A DNA stretch of 64,000 bases, from positions 62,001 through 126,000 of the forward strand of contig CAZNRN010000001.1 of the NCBI GenBank assembly GCA_964575605.1, in the 5' to 3' direction. This stretch comes from JAPWJZ01 sp964575605. Lineage in GTDB: Bacteria; Pseudomonadota; Alphaproteobacteria; Micavibrionales; UBA2020. The notes under the pieces are model-generated. The model was not told the origin of the DNA and searched no databases. It was given only the letters and a program-made list of their open reading frames with translations. Below, one piece after another: positions 7,713 to 16,956 of this stretch. Both the position numbers and the translations under genes were made by a program. Position 1 is the first letter of the stretch, and every line of letters begins with the position of its first letter.

Positions 7713-9371
7713 ATGCACCCGGGATTTTTCTATTATTATCCCTACGACCCCGGCCCGCCGCCGCCGAAAGGCCCGGCGGATTTGTCGTTCGAGCTGCTGA
7801 GCGCGATTTTGAAGCGCGACCTGAAAGCGGCGCGGCAGGTTTTCGACACCGCCTTCTGGGAGAAAATTCCCTTCACGCCGGATTTCTACCACCTGCTGCA
7901 GGCCGTCAATACGGGCGAGCGCGCGATGGTGCAGTTGATTACTTCTTACGGCGCGACATGGAACGAGGCCGAGGCCAAGGCCGCGCGCCTGCTGCTGAAG
8001 GAAAAAATCGACGATGTCGAAGGCGTGCTAAAAGCCGCCGGCATCAAGACGCAATTCACGCCCGAAGAACTGGCCAAGCCAGACCCGATGGTGATGGTGA
8101 AAATATCGCAGCGCGGCGCGATGGAAGCGCGCATGCGCGACCAGAAAGACGCACCGCAGGCAGAAGAGCGTTTGCAGACCGTGCTGGGCCTTGCCCTCGT
8201 CCACGCAGCCGCGACCGATGACCGCGATATGCTGGACGATGTCTTGCGCCGCCGCCCCGAACACCTCGGCGACGGGACACAGAAAAAACCGCTGAACATC
8301 ACGCGCGAGATGACGCAGCTGCTGCGCGATAATCCGGGCAACGACGCCCCCGCACTGGCCTTCCTCGACCGCCTCAAGGAAATGGACGTACACATCCAGC
8401 CCATGATTGCGGGCGGCGAGGTTGCGAAAGCGCGCCCCGCATTAATCCCCGCACTGATGGAGCGCGAGGTGCTGGCCGTGGGCTCGATGGAAGACCGCGC
8501 CGCGATGCTGGGCACCTGGATGACGCTGGGTGAAAAAGAGGCGGAGAAAAAAGGCCAGCTGGCGAAGGTGGCAAATATTCTGTTCCGCCCGTCCGACCCC
8601 GCGACGGCAGCCGAGGCCGGCCAGTTCGTGAAGCTGCACATATTGTCGATGCTGACCGCACCGGAACAGGCGCAGGAAGCGGAAAAAGTTCTGCTGAAAC
8701 GCGGATTTTTCGACAGCCCGCATTTCACCGCGCAGCATTTCAAGGACATTCTTGCCGCTGCGCCCACGGATGCAACGCTGGCCGAGGCCTTTAACAAGCG
8801 TGCGGCGGCCAAGGCGATCGACGAAACGGGCTTCCAGAAATTCCTCAACGACAAGCGCTTCGCCGAGCTGGTGGCGGCGCACGAAGCGGGGGCATGGAAA
8901 GCAAACCCCGAGCAGACTGTAAAGATCGTGAAGTACCTCAGCGGCAAGGTGCGCAAGGACGTGGTGCCGGACGAGGTTATCGCGCAGCTGAAGTCCCTTA
9001 AAAAAGGCGGCGCGAATTTCTGCTGCGTGAAACCGCATGAATATCTGGGCAAGCGCACGCCCGGCTTTGCCAAAACGCTGCTGGATACGGGCGCGGTGAC
9101 GGCGAAACAGTTCGACCTTGACCTTGTCAGCCGCAAAATCGGCCGCACGCTGACGCTGCTGACGCCCAAAACCGACCCGCACTGCGACTATACCGATTTC
9201 GCCTGCCAGCTGCTGCTGGAGCGCATCGACCCTGCCGCTTACATGAAACTGCGCGACGACCCCGCGCGCGATTACCAGCGCGCGATGGTGAAGGCCTATA
9301 TCCACGACCCTGCCATCCGCAGGTTCTTAGGAAAATCATCTGGTCAGCACCCACATCCGCCGCATCCCTGA
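7713..9371 (+). CDS. Large helical-repeat protein (degenerate ankyrin-like)
   Basis: 552 residues. After a Tyr/Pro-rich start (FFYYYPYDPGPPPP) the whole protein is helical with weak 30-35 residue repeats (ELLSAILKRDLKAARQVF, LLQAVNTGERAMVQLI, GLALVHAAATDDRDMLDDVL), so a divergent ankyrin-like solenoid is likely. Three cysteine pairs or singles near the end (FCCVKPHEY, PHCDY, FACQLL) are unusual for the neighbourhood. It ends HPHPPHP, a His/Pro tail that could bind metal. The ATG follows GAGGAA. No enzymatic motif seen. Confidence 0.78.
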   Translation: MHPGFFYYYPYDPGPPPPKGPADLSFELLSAILKRDLKAARQVFDTAFWEKIPFTPDFYHLLQAVNTGERAMVQLITSYGATWNEAEAKAARLLLKEKIDDVEGVLKAAGIKTQFTPEELAKPDPMVMVKISQRGAMEARMRDQKDAPQAEERLQTVLGLALVHAAATDDRDMLDDVLRRRPEHLGDGTQKKPLNITREMTQLLRDNPGNDAPALAFLDRLKEMDVHIQPMIAGGEVAKARPALIPALMEREVLAVGSMEDRAAMLGTWMTLGEKEAEKKGQLAKVANILFRPSDPATAAEAGQFVKLHILSMLTAPEQAQEAEKVLLKRGFFDSPHFTAQHFKDILAAAPTDATLAEAFNKRAAAKAIDETGFQKFLNDKRFAELVAAHEAGAWKANPEQTVKIVKYLSGKVRKDVVPDEVIAQLKSLKKGGANFCCVKPHEYLGKRTPGFAKTLLDTGAVTAKQFDLDLVSRKIGRTLTLLTPKTDPHCDYTDFACQLLLERIDPAAYMKLRDDPARDYQRAMVKAYIHDPAIRRFLGKSSGQHPHPPHP

Positions 9372-9423
9372 TTTTTTCCCGCAAACCGCGCGACGCTGCT
9401 AGTATGGCTGCGGGGGATGCTTC

Positions 9424-9747
9424 ATGGAAAAGAAGAAGCAAGACGACGACCGGCCGAAGAAGCTGCCGTTCATGCAGCGGCTGCGCACCGCCTTCAACGG
9501 CGTATCGCGCAAGGAAATGGCCGCGGTTTTCAAGGACACGCTGAAAGACCTGAAGAAGCCGAAAGAGATCGGCATGATCATCGCAGGCGGTTTTGTGCCG
9601 GGCGGCTGGATTGCCTATGGCGTCTACCGCATCGCGAAATACCGGCACAAAAAAGCCGCCAACGAGAATAAACCTCCCGAAAACAATCAGGATGCCAAAC
9701 CGCCGCAGCCGGGGCTGCTGCGCCTGCCCAAGCCCCCGCGGCTCTAG
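9424..9747 (+). CDS. Small membrane-associated protein, paralogue of 10775
   Basis: 107 residues. A basic N-terminus (KKLPFMQRLRTAF), then a helix ending in one hydrophobic segment (IGMIIAGGFVPGGWIAYGVYR), then AKYRHKKAANENKPP and a Pro-rich tail. The gene at 10775 encodes the same design with identical key residues (PGGWI-YG-YR-AKYR), so these are paralogues flanking an ankyrin gene. The short hydrophobic segment may be a membrane anchor or hairpin. GGGGGA precedes the ATG. Confidence 0.72.
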   Translation: MEKKKQDDDRPKKLPFMQRLRTAFNGVSRKEMAAVFKDTLKDLKKPKEIGMIIAGGFVPGGWIAYGVYRIAKYRHKKAANENKPPENNQDAKPPQPGLLRLPKPPRL

Positions 9748-9965
9748 GTTTCACCGCATTCGGCGAAACGTTAATAATGCCTTTACATTGTTTTTAAAGG
9801 ATTTTTCGGCATTCCGCTCTGCCTTTAACCTAAATTACCGGTAGCACCTGTTCATTTAACATATCTTTAAGCGGTACCCCCTATAATTTTAAATAACAAA
9901 GACCCTTAGGGTGATTCCGGCAAAGAGTGGGGCTGGCGGCGCCAGAAGGGTAAAGAGGGGATAAA

Positions 9966-10703
9966 GTGCTTACCAGCAATGCTTTCAACGGCGCCAACCA
10001 GGACTCGCTAGACCGCGAATTTCTCGCCGCGGTCAAGGCCGGCGACGAGAAGCGCGCGCAATCCTACCTCGACCGCGGCGCGAACGTGAACGCGCGCGAT
10101 GCTGCCGACGAAACAGCGCTGCTCTGGTCCGCGAAAAACGGGCAGGAGAACATGGTTGTCATGCTGCTGTCGCGCAAGGCTTCGACCGATGCGCCCGATG
10201 CCGACGGCGCAACCGCCCTGATCCATGCCTCGATGAAGGGTTTTGTTTCAATCGCTTCCGCCGTGATCGACGCGGGAGCCGACATCATGCTGGAAGACCG
10301 CCACGGCAAGAAAGCCCTGGATTACGCGATTGCGACGGCGGAACCGCAGCTGGTGGAACTGTTCAACAAGCCGATGAAAACCATCATCGCGCGCATCCCG
10401 ACCTCCGACCTCGCCCATATGCTGCGCGCCTCGCGCATGGACCTTGACCATGTGCACGAGGGCAGCGGCCAGACCATGCTGACCTGGGCGGCGGGAGCAA
10501 AAGGGCAGGAACACCTTGCGCAGGCCTTCCTCGAGGCGGGCGCCAATCCGTCTGCGACAAACAGCCTCGGCAAGAATGCCGTCGATGTCGCGCGCGAAAC
10601 GAATAACCAGCCGGTGCTCTCGATGCTGGAAAACCCGGGCAAGTATAAGTCGCCTTTCGCCCGCGTCTCACCCGACCCGGGCAAGTCGAGCTTCACCAAG
10701 TAA
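9966..10703 (+). CDS. Ankyrin-repeat protein
   Basis: 245 residues, GTG start with GAGGGG six bases upstream. Two blocks of ankyrin repeats (residues 14-120 and 150-205) are visible, with standard turns SYLDRGANVNARD, VIDAGADIMLED and FLEAGANPSATN. The middle, about 120-150, is less regular. The C-terminus (PFARVSPDPGKSSFTK) does not carry the clear shared tail. The 218-base gap before it is AT-rich with no evident gene. Confidence 0.85.
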   Translation: MLTSNAFNGANQDSLDREFLAAVKAGDEKRAQSYLDRGANVNARDAADETALLWSAKNGQENMVVMLLSRKASTDAPDADGATALIHASMKGFVSIASAVIDAGADIMLEDRHGKKALDYAIATAEPQLVELFNKPMKTIIARIPTSDLAHMLRASRMDLDHVHEGSGQTMLTWAAGAKGQEHLAQAFLEAGANPSATNSLGKNAVDVARETNNQPVLSMLENPGKYKSPFARVSPDPGKSSFTK

Positions 10704-10774
10704 TTCATATTGATTTACTTGGGTTTTTCCTACTTATCGTTGATTTGGTGCCATAATGCTGATATGGTTGCGCC

Positions 10775-11098
10775 ATGTCTGAAAAACCCAAGGACGATAA
10801 CCAGCCGAAGAAGCTGAGCTGGCGCCAGCGCGCGAAGATCGTATTCGACGATGTGTCGAAGCGCGAAGCCTTTGGCGTTATCAAGGATACGGCGAAAGAC
10901 CTGCGCAAGGGCAAGGAGATTGCGATCCTGGCGGGCTCGAGCGTTATCCCGGGCGGCTGGATCGGCTATGGCGCCTATCGCGTCGCGAAATACCGCGCCA
11001 AGAAAAACGCGGCGAACGACAACATTCCGCCTGAATCGGGCGCGCCAGAAAACAAATCCATCAAAAAACCCAAAAAACAGAAACCGCCGCAGCCGTGA
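10775..11098 (+). CDS. Small membrane-associated protein, paralogue of 9424
   Basis: 107 residues, the same length as its paralogue at 9424. Shared elements: KKL near the N-terminus, a basic helix, FGVIKDTAKDLRKGKEI matching FKDTLKDLKKPKEI, then PGGWIGYGAYRVAKYR and AANDNIPP. It ends KKQKPPQP. One hydrophobic segment (about residues 46-66) suggests membrane association. It is convergent with the metallopeptidase gene ending at 11100, one base away. Confidence 0.72.
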   Translation: MSEKPKDDNQPKKLSWRQRAKIVFDDVSKREAFGVIKDTAKDLRKGKEIAILAGSSVIPGGWIGYGAYRVAKYRAKKNAANDNIPPESGAPENKSIKKPKKQKPPQP

Positions 11099-11099
11099 T

Positions 11100-12290
11100 T
11101 TAAGCGGCAGGCGGCAGGATACGTGCGGCCGCGGGCTTGGTGCTCGCGGGCGGTGTGATCGGCACGACGTTTGAAGGTGTTGCGGGAACCACGGGCGTAT
11201 TCTGCAGGCGGATTTTTTCCAGCGTATCAGCCCAGTGTTTTTCCCAAGCCTTGCCTGCGACAGTGAAATCGACCTCGACCTTGTCGAAGCGTTTTTGCAG
11301 GGTTGAATCGATGCCGCCGGTTTTTTCCAACGACTTGAAATCAACCTCTTCCCATTTGTATAGGCCCGAGGTATTGCCCTCGAGCTTCAGCGCGGGTGTG
11401 GTGACGTTTTTCATCGCAGTTGCAAAATCCGCGTCACTGACGGGGCTGGACCAGCGCTCCTGATACAATACGCCGACGACGGGCTTGTCGATCACCAGCT
11501 TCCAGCGCTTTTCCTGGTCGCCCAGGAAGTCGTCGTCGTATTCAAGGTTGTGGACGCGGACGAAGGCCTTGCCCAGCAGCTTGCCATAGGCGTCCTCGCG
11601 GCTCATGCCGCTGTCGCGGTTGGCGGTGTAGTTCTCCATCATGCAGGCGTAGCCATAGGCATTGGTGCAGGCGTTGGTGCGGTTGCCGATGTTGATTTTC
11701 TTGCCGACGGCCTTTTCGTACTCGTAGCCAAAGTGTATTTCGAAGGCGAAGCAGTCCGCTTCCTGCACACGATCCATCACCCATTCCTGTTTTGGCGGCG
11801 TGTGCAACTGGCCGGTTTTCAGGGTGTAACGGTGCCAGCTGTGGCGGATTTCATGCGCCAGCGTCAGCATCAGTTCTTCGTCGTTCTTTTCATCGGCGTT
11901 TAGCTGGATCGTCTTCCCGAAGAAGAGGCCACGGATGATGATGTTGTCGTTCGGGTCGTCATCCATCACCTTCGAATTCGACATGGTGATGGTGATGCCT
12001 CGGGCCTCGGCGTAATCCAGCAGTTCGGCACCCAAGGGCGCCTTACGCATTTTGGTGAGCAGCGTATCGAGCCGCGCCTGTTCCTGCGGCGTCATGGTGA
12101 CGGCAGTATCCGCAGGCGTTGCGGGTTTCGGGACAACAGTTACAACCGGCACCGGTTCTGCCGCGGGGCTGATCGCCGCCTGCGAGGGCGTCGCGCAACC
12201 GGCGGCGCTGAAGGCCATGGCCGAGGCCGCGGTCAGGCTTAACACGCCCTTGCGGAATTTGCGCGCGGCCTTGTTCCATGCGTCTTTCAT
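11100..12290 (-). CDS. Secreted lipoprotein metallopeptidase (HExRH family)
   Basis: 396 residues with a lipoprotein signal: basic start, hydrophobic core and FSAAGC with lipid-modifiable Cys32. Zinc motif HEIRH at about 146-150, followed some 45 residues later by QEADCFAFEI, whose Glu is a candidate third ligand. The pattern fits putative metallopeptidases of the DUF6782 type. The mature protein would sit on the envelope surface or periplasm. It is second in an operon, with its ATG overlapping the stop of the paralogue at 12287. Its substrate is unknown; the Pro/Ala-rich C-terminus ends RILPPAA. Confidence 0.8.
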   Translation of the reverse strand: MKDAWNKAARKFRKGVLSLTAASAMAFSAAGCATPSQAAISPAAEPVPVVTVVPKPATPADTAVTMTPQEQARLDTLLTKMRKAPLGAELLDYAEARGITITMSNSKVMDDDPNDNIIIRGLFFGKTIQLNADEKNDEELMLTLAHEIRHSWHRYTLKTGQLHTPPKQEWVMDRVQEADCFAFEIHFGYEYEKAVGKKINIGNRTNACTNAYGYACMMENYTANRDSGMSREDAYGKLLGKAFVRVHNLEYDDDFLGDQEKRWKLVIDKPVVGVLYQERWSSPVSDADFATAMKNVTTPALKLEGNTSGLYKWEEVDFKSLEKTGGIDSTLQKRFDKVEVDFTVAGKAWEKHWADTLEKIRLQNTPVVPATPSNVVPITPPASTKPAAARILPPAA

Positions 12291-13486
12291 GCGGCGGGGT
12301 CCTTCATAATAGGGGTTTGCACGACAGGCGTCTGTGCCTCCGGTGCAGCCTCTTTCGGCTGGTTGTAGGTTATCCAGGCGAGGCGCGCGGTGTTGAACTT
12401 CACCTCCAGCGCGTCGAGTTTCCTGACATCGCTTTTTGATTCGCCGCCGGTTTTCTTGAACGACAGGAAATCGGCATCCGTCCAGCCGGTCAGTGCGGCG
12501 GGGTCGACGCCGGGCTTCGTGCCGACGGTTGCGACCTTGCGCATGGCGGCTGCGAATTCGGCGTCGGTTGCGGTGTTTTCGAATTTCGCGCGGAAATTGG
12601 CACCGAGCCAGGGACGCTCCGCCACCACGCCCCAGCCGTTATCGTTCTGGGCCAGGAAGCTCTTGTCGTAGTCGAGGCTGTGGACATGAGCGATGGTTTT
12701 TTCGAGCAGGCGGCCATATGATTCCGAAACTGGCTTGCCGCTGTCACGCATGCGCCGGTAATCTTCGGCCAGGCAGGGGAAGGAATTGCCCGTGCAGCCT
12801 TCAAAGCGGTTGCCGATGTCGAGCGTTTTGCCCGTCGCCTTCTCGTATTCATAGCCGAAGTGGATTTCGAAGGCGAAGGCGTCGGCTTCCTGTATGCGGC
12901 GCTTTAAAAATTCCTGTTTGGGCGACGACGGCAGGCCGCTCGTTTCGATGCCGCGTTCATGCCACGAATGGCGCAGTTCATGCACGATGGTCAGCATCAA
13001 TTCATCGTCGCGGGTTGTGTCGCCGTTCAAGAGGATATAGCGCGAACCGTAATTGAGGCCCTTGATGGTAATGCGGTCCTTGGGCTTGTCATCCATGGCC
13101 TTTGAATCGGACATGATGATCGGGATGCCCTCTTCCTGCCCGAAGGCGATCAGGTCGCGGCCCGATTCAGTAAGCGCCAGCTGCGCCATGATCTTGTCGA
13201 GGCGCGCCTCTGAATGGGCGTAATCCTGCTTCACGGATTTTTTATTCTGCGGCACCGTGTCTGTTGCAACAGCGTAGACGTGTGCGGGTTGCGGTGCAGG
13301 TTCCGCCGATGCAAATGCAGGCGAGAACGCGGCCACGGCAGCCAGCGACAACACGATCTTTTTCGGCGCACGCGAAACTTTTGCGTACACATTTTTAAGT
13401 GTGCGCGGCGAAGGCCCGGAAGTTGCGGGCGTTTTAGTGTTGTCCTGATTTTTCCCCTCTAACCGCCGCGGCATTTGCTGAGCCAC
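12287..13486 (-). CDS. Secreted metallopeptidase, paralogue of 11100 (HExRH family)
   Basis: 399 residues, GTG start with AAAGGAT upstream. A long basic N-region of about 43 residues precedes the hydrophobic core, then a signal peptidase I site near AFA-SAEP at about 57-60. HELRH at 169-173 and QEADAFAFEI about 40 residues on correspond to the motifs of its neighbour, and HFGYEYEKA is identical in both. Translational overlap with 11100 indicates co-expression of a soluble and a lipid-anchored version. Confidence 0.8.
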   Translation of the reverse strand: MAQQMPRRLEGKNQDNTKTPATSGPSPRTLKNVYAKVSRAPKKIVLSLAAVAAFSPAFASAEPAPQPAHVYAVATDTVPQNKKSVKQDYAHSEARLDKIMAQLALTESGRDLIAFGQEEGIPIIMSDSKAMDDKPKDRITIKGLNYGSRYILLNGDTTRDDELMLTIVHELRHSWHERGIETSGLPSSPKQEFLKRRIQEADAFAFEIHFGYEYEKATGKTLDIGNRFEGCTGNSFPCLAEDYRRMRDSGKPVSESYGRLLEKTIAHVHSLDYDKSFLAQNDNGWGVVAERPWLGANFRAKFENTATDAEFAAAMRKVATVGTKPGVDPAALTGWTDADFLSFKKTGGESKSDVRKLDALEVKFNTARLAWITYNQPKEAAPEAQTPVVQTPIMKDPAA

Positions 13487-13781
13487 GGTTTATCCTTTCG
13501 GCGGTAGTCCCATCGTTAGGAGTAAAAAGCTTATCTTAACGGTGAAAAAAGGGAAGTGCTGACTATCGCTGCGGCACAAGCGATTCTTCAATATTTGCTC
13601 AACTTGAGTATATTGCGGCGCATTTTGATTTCTTATGAAATTCAAAATCGCGGTGCGCAAAAAATTTCTTCGCATCGCATCAAGGCGTTAGCTTCGTCGA
13701 AATTTTATGGAAGCGCGCAACCTGGTTGGCGTTGATACACTTTATTCAAGGACTACAGGCAAAACATCGGGGGATTTTTGC

Positions 13782-14318
13782 ATGCAGAATACCAAAGACA
13801 GGCTTAGCCATAACTTCACCATCACCGCCGGAACCGACGAAGATAATCCGGCCGACCACCAGAACATCACCGAAGCCGCACGCGACATGCGCGACCGCAA
13901 GCTACAGGCGGATATCGAGCTTGCGATGCAGCAGATCGCGCAGGTGTCGTGCCAGGGCGCGGACAAAAGCCGCGGCAACGAGGAAGTTGTGCTGCGCCTG
14001 CTGCAATCCGTCTTTAACGGCCACAAGCCCTATATGACGACACGTCTGCGACGCGAAATGGAGCAGGTGTCGACGCAGCGCGACAGCCGCACGTCGCTGC
14101 GCATCAAATCGGGCAAGGCCTTTGCCTGCCAGAAAACACGCGAGCAGCGGGACGCTGAGGAAGCGCGCAAACGCCGCGCCGAGCGCCGCGCACGGCATGA
14201 AAGCCGCCTGCGCCGCGAGATGCGTGCTTACTTGATTACACAACAGGCTGAGAAATCCTTACTGGAGAGGGCCGTTAGAACCCGGGCGCCCGCGGGGGGC
14301 GTTGCTTCGGCGCGCTGA
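13782..14318 (+). CDS. Highly basic C-terminal helical protein, unknown
   Basis: 178 residues. I start at the ATG at 13782, preceded by GGGGGA; an in-frame ATG at 13707 lacks one. The N-terminal half is mixed (helices ADIELAMQQIAQVS, VVLRLLQSVFNGH), the C-terminal half extremely Arg-rich (EEARKRRAERRARHESRLRREMR), suggesting nucleic acid or acidic-lipid binding. Its end overlaps the convergent HAD gene by 44 bases, which is odd but both frames look real. No family recognised. Confidence 0.6.
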   Translation: MQNTKDRLSHNFTITAGTDEDNPADHQNITEAARDMRDRKLQADIELAMQQIAQVSCQGADKSRGNEEVVLRLLQSVFNGHKPYMTTRLRREMEQVSTQRDSRTSLRIKSGKAFACQKTREQRDAEEARKRRAERRARHESRLRREMRAYLITQQAEKSLLERAVRTRAPAGGVASAR

Positions 14319-15027
14319 CATCTGCGGCCGGCAGGATTTGCGGCAGCAGGAAGGCAACGGCCTCGGTCAGGTCTTTCAATTCGGTGACGCGTTCAGTGGG
14401 CAATTTCTGGCCGGTCATTTCGCGCGCCGTCCAGTTCTGGTCGGCGATGTAAATGGCGCTCATGCCCGCGGCCACCGAGGAGACGATATCCGATTTCAGG
14501 CTGTCGCCGATCATCACGGCGTCTTCGGGATTGATGCGGTGTTTCGCCAGCAGCTTCGTATAAACCGCAGCGTCTTTTTCCGACACGATATAGATTTCGC
14601 GGAAGCGGTCGCGGAAGGGAAGTTTTGCAACGCGCGATTCCTGCACTTCCTGGTCGCCCGCGGTCAGCAAGTAAACGGGCACATGCGCGGAGAGCGTGCG
14701 GATGGCGTCTTCAGCGCCCGCTTTCACTTCGGCTTCACGGCGATAAACGTTGTTGGCGTAATCGCGCACGGTGGCGATATCGGCTGCAGTGGCATCGGGC
14801 ACGAAGTGCAACAGGCTTTCCTCGAAGGCCGAGGGCAGCATTTCACGCCCGTAGCCGTAAATGGGGAAAAGCTCGATCTCGCAGCGGCGCGTTTCGGTGA
14901 TAATGGCGTCGGCGTCCACACCCGTGCGTGCGCGGACAAGGGCAGCCAGCTGCGCGTGAGCATCCTCGTACAGCTGTTGCGTACGCAGGAGCGTATTGTC
15001 CATATCGATGAAAACGGCTTTGATCAT
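14275..15027 (-). CDS. HAD-superfamily hydrolase
   Basis: 250 residues with haloacid dehalogenase motifs: I at the N-terminus (FIDMDNTLL, nucleophile Asp8 and acid/base Asp10), II in YLLTAG, III Lys in SEKDAAVYTKLL, and IV in MIGDSLKSDI. The helical cap between motifs I and II places it with phosphatases of the phosphoglycolate phosphatase or YjjG type. Cytosolic phosphomonoesterase; the substrate cannot be read from sequence. It ends with a Pro-rich extension PKQRPPRAPGF. Confidence 0.85.
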   Translation of the reverse strand: MIKAVFIDMDNTLLRTQQLYEDAHAQLAALVRARTGVDADAIITETRRCEIELFPIYGYGREMLPSAFEESLLHFVPDATAADIATVRDYANNVYRREAEVKAGAEDAIRTLSAHVPVYLLTAGDQEVQESRVAKLPFRDRFREIYIVSEKDAAVYTKLLAKHRINPEDAVMIGDSLKSDIVSSVAAGMSAIYIADQNWTAREMTGQKLPTERVTELKDLTEAVAFLLPQILPAADVSAPKQRPPRAPGF

Positions 15028-15337
15028 GGGCGTATTTTTACCACCGCCCGAGTTTTACGGAAAGAATTATCTTGTTGCTGTTGAGTTGTCTGTTTTATCC
15101 ATTATTTCAATGTTTTAATATGCCTATACATCCCTGAGTACCGCAACCTCTTCAAAAACAACTTGTTATGGTACCCCATGGCCTTGTTTTCTGGACATTT
15201 TTTCGCCTTGAGCCGATTCTAAAAACACTATCTTTTCAATCGCTTGCGCCTCTTAAATTACCATATTTCTTTGACTCTCTTTCCGGATTTGTATATAATG
15301 GCCATAAGCCGGGGAATTATAGGGGTATACTTAAATC
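15028..15337. other. 310-base intergenic region with divergent promoters
   Basis: This AT-richer gap separates the HAD gene from the ankyrin-like gene at 15338. It contains the promoter at 15271-15299. A short frame at 15168 overlaps the downstream gene and has no ribosome site, so I do not call it. No repeat or RNA gene is evident. Confidence 0.4.
15271..15299 (+). promoter_or_regulatory. Consensus sigma70 promoter for the gene at 15338
   Basis: TTGACT (15271-15276), a 17-base spacer and TATAAT (15294-15299). The same hexamers and spacing occur before the ankyrin/SPFH operon at 47170-47198. Confidence 0.7.
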
Positions 15338-16183
15338 ATGGCGAATCTGGGAGAAGATTTCAGAGATGCCGCTAAAAAGCTGAAAGAAGCAGCTTTGGAA
15401 TTTGTTGCACACGCGTTTAACTCAGCATCGGAAAAAGACATGTCAGCATTTGCCGCACTGAAAACCCAAGAGCTTGATAGCGTCGAAGAATTCTCGGCCA
15501 GTGAATCCGTGCCGATGTCGCGCTTCTCTGACGAGTTGTTCAGCGCGGTGAAAAACGGCAATACCGTCAAGGTGCGCGAGCTTCTCGATATCGATGATAC
15601 CGAGACGCAGACAGATACGCCCGGCATGGCCGCGCTGATGGAAGCCGTGCAGGAACATAAAGAAGAGAAGGTCGTGGAAGAGCTGATGCGCATCTCGCGC
15701 ATGTCCGGGCAGCAGGACCTGACGATGGCGGCGCTGATGCTGGCGGCCGCAGGCGGAAACCCCGAAGTGGCCCGCGAACTGCTGAACAAGATTGACGGCG
15801 AGGAACTGGTCAACGCGGGCACCGAACTGGCGCTTGAAACGGCGCGCGAGCGCGGCGATTTCGCCACCGTCGCCCTTATCGAACAGCGTGTGCGTTCGAT
15901 GGAATTCAACGAGAAAGCCCGCCACGAGCAGGAAGAACAGCACGTCGGTTCGGTTTACGAGAACATCTGCCACTTCATCTCCAGCCTCTGCGGCGGCAAG
16001 GACAAGGAGAAGTTCAAGGATCACGAGAAACAGTCGCGCTTCATCAACGACGATGCGCCGCGCCCCGACCAGGACTTCTTCACCGCGGAAAAAGCGGGCC
16101 TTACCGAAGAGGAACAGAAGGGCTTCGCCACAAAGGTTATGGCGAGCCTCAAGGGCCTGCTGCACCTCATTCCGCGCGCCTGA
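15338..16183 (+). CDS. Ankyrin-like helical-repeat protein
   Basis: 281 residues. Residues 60-185 contain about three ankyrin-like repeats (ELFSAVKNGNTVKVRELLD, MAALMEAVQEHKEEKVVEELM, AALMLAAAGGNPEVARELL). The N-terminus is an amphipathic helix (DFRDAAKKLKEAALEFVAHAF). The C-terminus, ending LKGLLHLIPRA, is amphipathic but does not match the shared tail. Two Cys (NICHFISSLCGG) flank a short hydrophobic patch. A consensus promoter precedes it and a strong terminator follows. Confidence 0.8.
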   Translation: MANLGEDFRDAAKKLKEAALEFVAHAFNSASEKDMSAFAALKTQELDSVEEFSASESVPMSRFSDELFSAVKNGNTVKVRELLDIDDTETQTDTPGMAALMEAVQEHKEEKVVEELMRISRMSGQQDLTMAALMLAAAGGNPEVARELLNKIDGEELVNAGTELALETARERGDFATVALIEQRVRSMEFNEKARHEQEEQHVGSVYENICHFISSLCGGKDKEKFKDHEKQSRFINDDAPRPDQDFFTAEKAGLTEEEQKGFATKVMASLKGLLHLIPRA

Positions 16184-16193
16184 TAACAGGAAT

Positions 16194-16228
16194 AAAAAAA
16201 CCGCCGCCTTGCAAAAGGCGGCGGTTTT
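16194..16228. terminator. Bidirectional rho-independent terminator
   Basis: A-run, CCGCCGCCTT, loop GCAA, AAGGCGGCGG and TTTT: a perfect ten-base stem with A/T runs on both sides, lying between the convergent genes ending at 16183 and 16243. Confidence 0.9.
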
Positions 16229-16242
16229 CATTTGTCCGGTTG

Positions 16243-16653
16243 TCAGTTGACGGTTGCGAGCGCTGCGGCCTTCTGCTTGTTCCAGCGGCTCATGGGCACG
16301 AGGTTGTGTTCGGTGCCGTAGCGCAAGCCCTGCATTTCGACCCATACATCGAGGTAAGGGTTGGGGCTGTCGTCTGAATCGTAATTGTAAATCTGCTGCA
16401 GCCCGCCGAGGTTAAGCTCTTTCAGGAAGGGCAGCTGTTCTTCGAGGCATTTCTTCGCAGAGGCTTCGTGTTCCGCGGTCGCATAGGACGATGCTTCGGT
16501 TTCCATTAAAAAGGCGACGAGACGATGAACCGCCGCGACGCCTTCTTTTGCCAGATGCAACCCGCTGTAGAGCGAGAGGATCTCGTTCAGGTGAAATGAT
16601 TTTTTGGCCGTGCGTATCGGATCGGCCATCCGTGAAGTGACTTTCTGGAGCAT
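16243..16653 (-). CDS. Helical cytosolic protein, unknown
   Basis: 136 residues from the ATG at 16653; a GTG at 16668 would add five residues. Mostly helical (NEILSLYSGLHLAKEGVAAV, SAKKCLEEQLPFLKELN) with a polar middle (NYDSDDSPNPY) and a YGTEHNL stretch. No signal, membrane span or known motif. It shares the terminator with the ankyrin-like gene opposite. Confidence 0.65.
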   Translation of the reverse strand: MLQKVTSRMADPIRTAKKSFHLNEILSLYSGLHLAKEGVAAVHRLVAFLMETEASSYATAEHEASAKKCLEEQLPFLKELNLGGLQQIYNYDSDDSPNPYLDVWVEMQGLRYGTEHNLVPMSRWNKQKAAALATVN

Positions 16654-16881
16654 TTCTTTACCCGCCACCGTTGAAGGGTTTGATTTCGTTTTTCAAATTC
16701 GTCTACTTTTGCACCCCTATCCAGATTATGTCAAGCGCGGTGAGCTGCTGGCGGGAGCCTAGGGGCATATTTATCTTGTTTTTCAGTATATTACAGATGA
16801 TAAAAAATCTTTTGCACTGCGTCAATAATTTTTTGCAAATGGGCGGTCGGCGTCGCTTTTAGATGCGCCGAGTCTCGCGGC

Positions 16882-16910
16882 TTGTCGTTTACATAAGTCG
16901 ATGTTATCCT
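16882..16910 (+). promoter_or_regulatory. sigma70-type promoter for the ankyrin gene at 16957
   Basis: TTGTCG (16882-16887), 17-base spacer, TATCCT (16905-16910). Confidence 0.5.
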
Positions 16911-16956
16911 GTCCTGCCTGCAGGATGTGCGGGGCGTAACCGATTGAAGGATACCG

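Noticed and set aside
7946..9169. 407-residue minus-strand frame
   Set aside because: Antisense shadow of the 7713 gene; Ser/Arg-rich composition typical of the opposite frame of GC-rich coding DNA.
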